Source: an uncultured Paracoccaceae bacterium
GTDB lineage: Bacteria > Pseudomonadota > Alphaproteobacteria > Rhodobacterales > Rhodobacteraceae
NCBI GenBank assembly: GCA_938002605.1
Contig: CALLAF010000038.1
Span: forward strand, 1 to 64,000
Direction of reading: 5' to 3'
Length of the DNA: 64,000 bases
Shown: positions 63,172-64,000 of the stretch, one piece after another
How positions within the stretch are numbered: the stretch's first letter is position 1
Layout: every line of letters starts with the position of its first letter
Notes under the pieces: generated by a model
Told to the model about the DNA's origin: nothing
What the model saw: only the letters and a program-made list of their open reading frames with translations
Databases searched by the model: none
Program-made: the position numbers and the translations under genes

Positions 63172-63488
63172 ATCATGCAATCATGAAAGAAGAAGCCTTG
63201 GTCCAATTCAAACTCTTGCTTCCTGCCGCGCTGAAGAAGCGTCTGGAAACGCATGCCACACTGAACCGGCGCAGCCTGTCGCAGGAAATCGTCGTCGCTC
63301 TTGAGGAGAAGTACCCGGCTGCAGAACCGGATGCGACGTCGGATCCAGCCGCGCGGCTGCTGTTCTGGCTCGCCAAACGCATCCGTCGAAGAAACCCAAA
63401 GCCTGGGACGCCAAGGGACAAGCAAGCCGCCCTGTATGAGCGCATTGCGGGCGATATCGCGGAACGCATGAAAGACATCGGGGAATAG
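63141..63488 (+). CDS. Arc/Mnt-type ribbon-helix-helix regulator
   Basis: This is a DNA-binding protein diverging from the excisionase operon. Two starts are possible. The ATG at 63141 (115 residues) has AAAGGA six bases upstream but lies inside an operator. The ATG at 63183 (101 residues) gives a standard Arc-like N terminus but has no clear ribosome site. The Arc-like segment is VQFKLLLPAALKKRLETHA followed by NRRSLSQEIVVALEEKY, matching strand-helix-helix of Arc and Mnt. About 55 further residues, basic and helical, extend beyond it. It probably represses the element's own operons. Confidence 0.82.
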   Translation: MSISLRTNIVHHAIMKEEALVQFKLLLPAALKKRLETHATLNRRSLSQEIVVALEEKYPAAEPDATSDPAARLLFWLAKRIRRRNPKPGTPRDKQAALYERIAGDIAERMKDIGE

Positions 63489-63490
63489 CC

Positions 63491-64000
63491 CTAGTAGGCC
63501 ACCCACTCATATCCGTGGTTACCTTCGTGATCTTCCCATTCCACGCCAACTCCTCGTCGCCAATTCGATGATGAACAGCGCCGTGACGGCAGAACCCATT
63601 GCGGGGCGGCCGCTGGTGTCGTGCTTTGCCAGCCGAATTCGCCCTGCGTGCCATAGGTCCCGAGGCGCATGTTGTAACTCTCAGAACAATCATCGTCGCG
63701 ACCGCGTTCGCGATGGCTGTAGTGCCGAACATCCCAGACACGAATCGAGCGTACGAAATCGAATTCCAGACCACTGATGTCGATATCGGCACCACCTTCG
63801 ACTACCTGTGCCAGAATGACTTGTGCGAGCTGCTGACCTGATTGGTTGCTGGCCTCCCAGATTTTCGGGGCCGTGCTTTGCAAAGGCACACGCTCAGAAA
63901 CACCCATCGGACAACGCCAGATTTGCAACGGCGGCTCAATCGGCCAGGGCGTGATCCGACGGATAAACACGGCACGGGCATGGGCACATTCTGCTGACGC
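63491..64000 (-). CDS. Hypothetical protein of the mobile element, partial
   Basis: The frame is open to the window end, so the gene may begin beyond it; if complete, GTG at 63970 gives 159 residues. The protein is Trp-rich and polar. It contains FIRRITPWPIEPPLQIWRCP, a possible partner-binding segment IWEASNQSGQQLAQVILAQ, and a C terminus with EWEDHEGNHGYEWVAY. No family is recognised. It converges with the Arc-type regulator, three bases from its stop. Confidence 0.5.
   Translation of the reverse strand, partial: ASAECAHARAVFIRRITPWPIEPPLQIWRCPMGVSERVPLQSTAPKIWEASNQSGQQLAQVILAQVVEGGADIDISGLEFDFVRSIRVWDVRHYSHRERGRDDDCSESYNMRLGTYGTQGEFGWQSTTPAAAPQWVLPSRRCSSSNWRRGVGVEWEDHEGNHGYEWVAY

Noticed and set aside
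1-64000. CRISPR arrays, rRNA genes, IS elements
   Set aside because: No regularly spaced repeats, rRNA sequence or transposase gene was seen on either strand.

Overview
The window is a chromosomal segment of an alphaproteobacterium, most likely a marine member of the roseobacter group (Rhodobacterales). Grounds for this are the order ruvA-ruvB-orf-ybgC-tol-pal-cpoB-tilS-ftsH, the tad/flp pilus locus with Asp-Phe type Flp pilins, the ctaC-ctaB-ctaG-ctaE-surf1-thrC-M16 block without a linked ctaD, and the ptsP-lysC pair. GC looks moderate, in the mid-to-upper 50s by eye. Nearly all assignments rest on motifs and gene order read from the sequence; no database search was run.

Layout. 1-10.7 kb (+): end of ruvA, ruvB, a conserved-looking unknown gene, ybgC, tolQRAB, pal, cpoB, tilS and ftsH (TTG start), closed by a strong terminator. 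10.7-13.2 kb: a MOSC protein, folD and a convergent hydroxyisobutyrate-dehydrogenase-like gene. 13.2-25.3 kb (-): a tad pilus locus read from right to left: two Flp pilins, cpaB, cpaC, an OmpA-like lipoprotein, cpaE, cpaF, tadB, tadC, two TPR lipoproteins, the prepilin peptidase cpaA and a separate AAA+ ATPase. Internal terminators split it into several transcription units. A lytic transglycosylase gene diverges from the pilin promoter. 26.5-34.0 kb (-): scoB, a small unknown gene, scoA, topA, dprA, a small membrane protein and tldD. 34.2-43.1 kb (+): cytochrome oxidase subunits II and III with assembly factors, thrC, an M16 peptidase, a GNAT and an FAD-dependent hydroxyacid dehydrogenase. 43.2-53.0 kb: an AT-richer orphan gene, mtnP-apt (methylthioadenosine and adenine salvage), a SulP transporter, small enzymes, EcsC, ptsP and lysC. 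53-57.7 kb: DUF1178, NUDIX, a histone-deacetylase-like hydrolase and modABC. 57.7-61.3 kb (-): neuC followed by two tandem Kdo-transferase-like genes, probably for surface glycans.

From 61.5 kb to the window end an integrated mobile element begins. It has an intact tRNA-Cys(GCA), then a tyrosine integrase, an AlpA-like excisionase and a small Arc-type ribbon-helix-helix gene in one overlapping operon. A second Arc-type gene diverges from it across two perfect 15-bp palindromes. This is the clearest accessory region and the best candidate for a compact, little-described control switch.

Other unusual features are a dispersed 18-bp palindrome (GGTGGATCAAGATCCACC or its TT form) present four times next to gene ends, three convergent gene pairs whose stop codons overlap with no terminator between them, and several non-ATG starts. 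I saw no CRISPR array, rRNA or insertion sequence.
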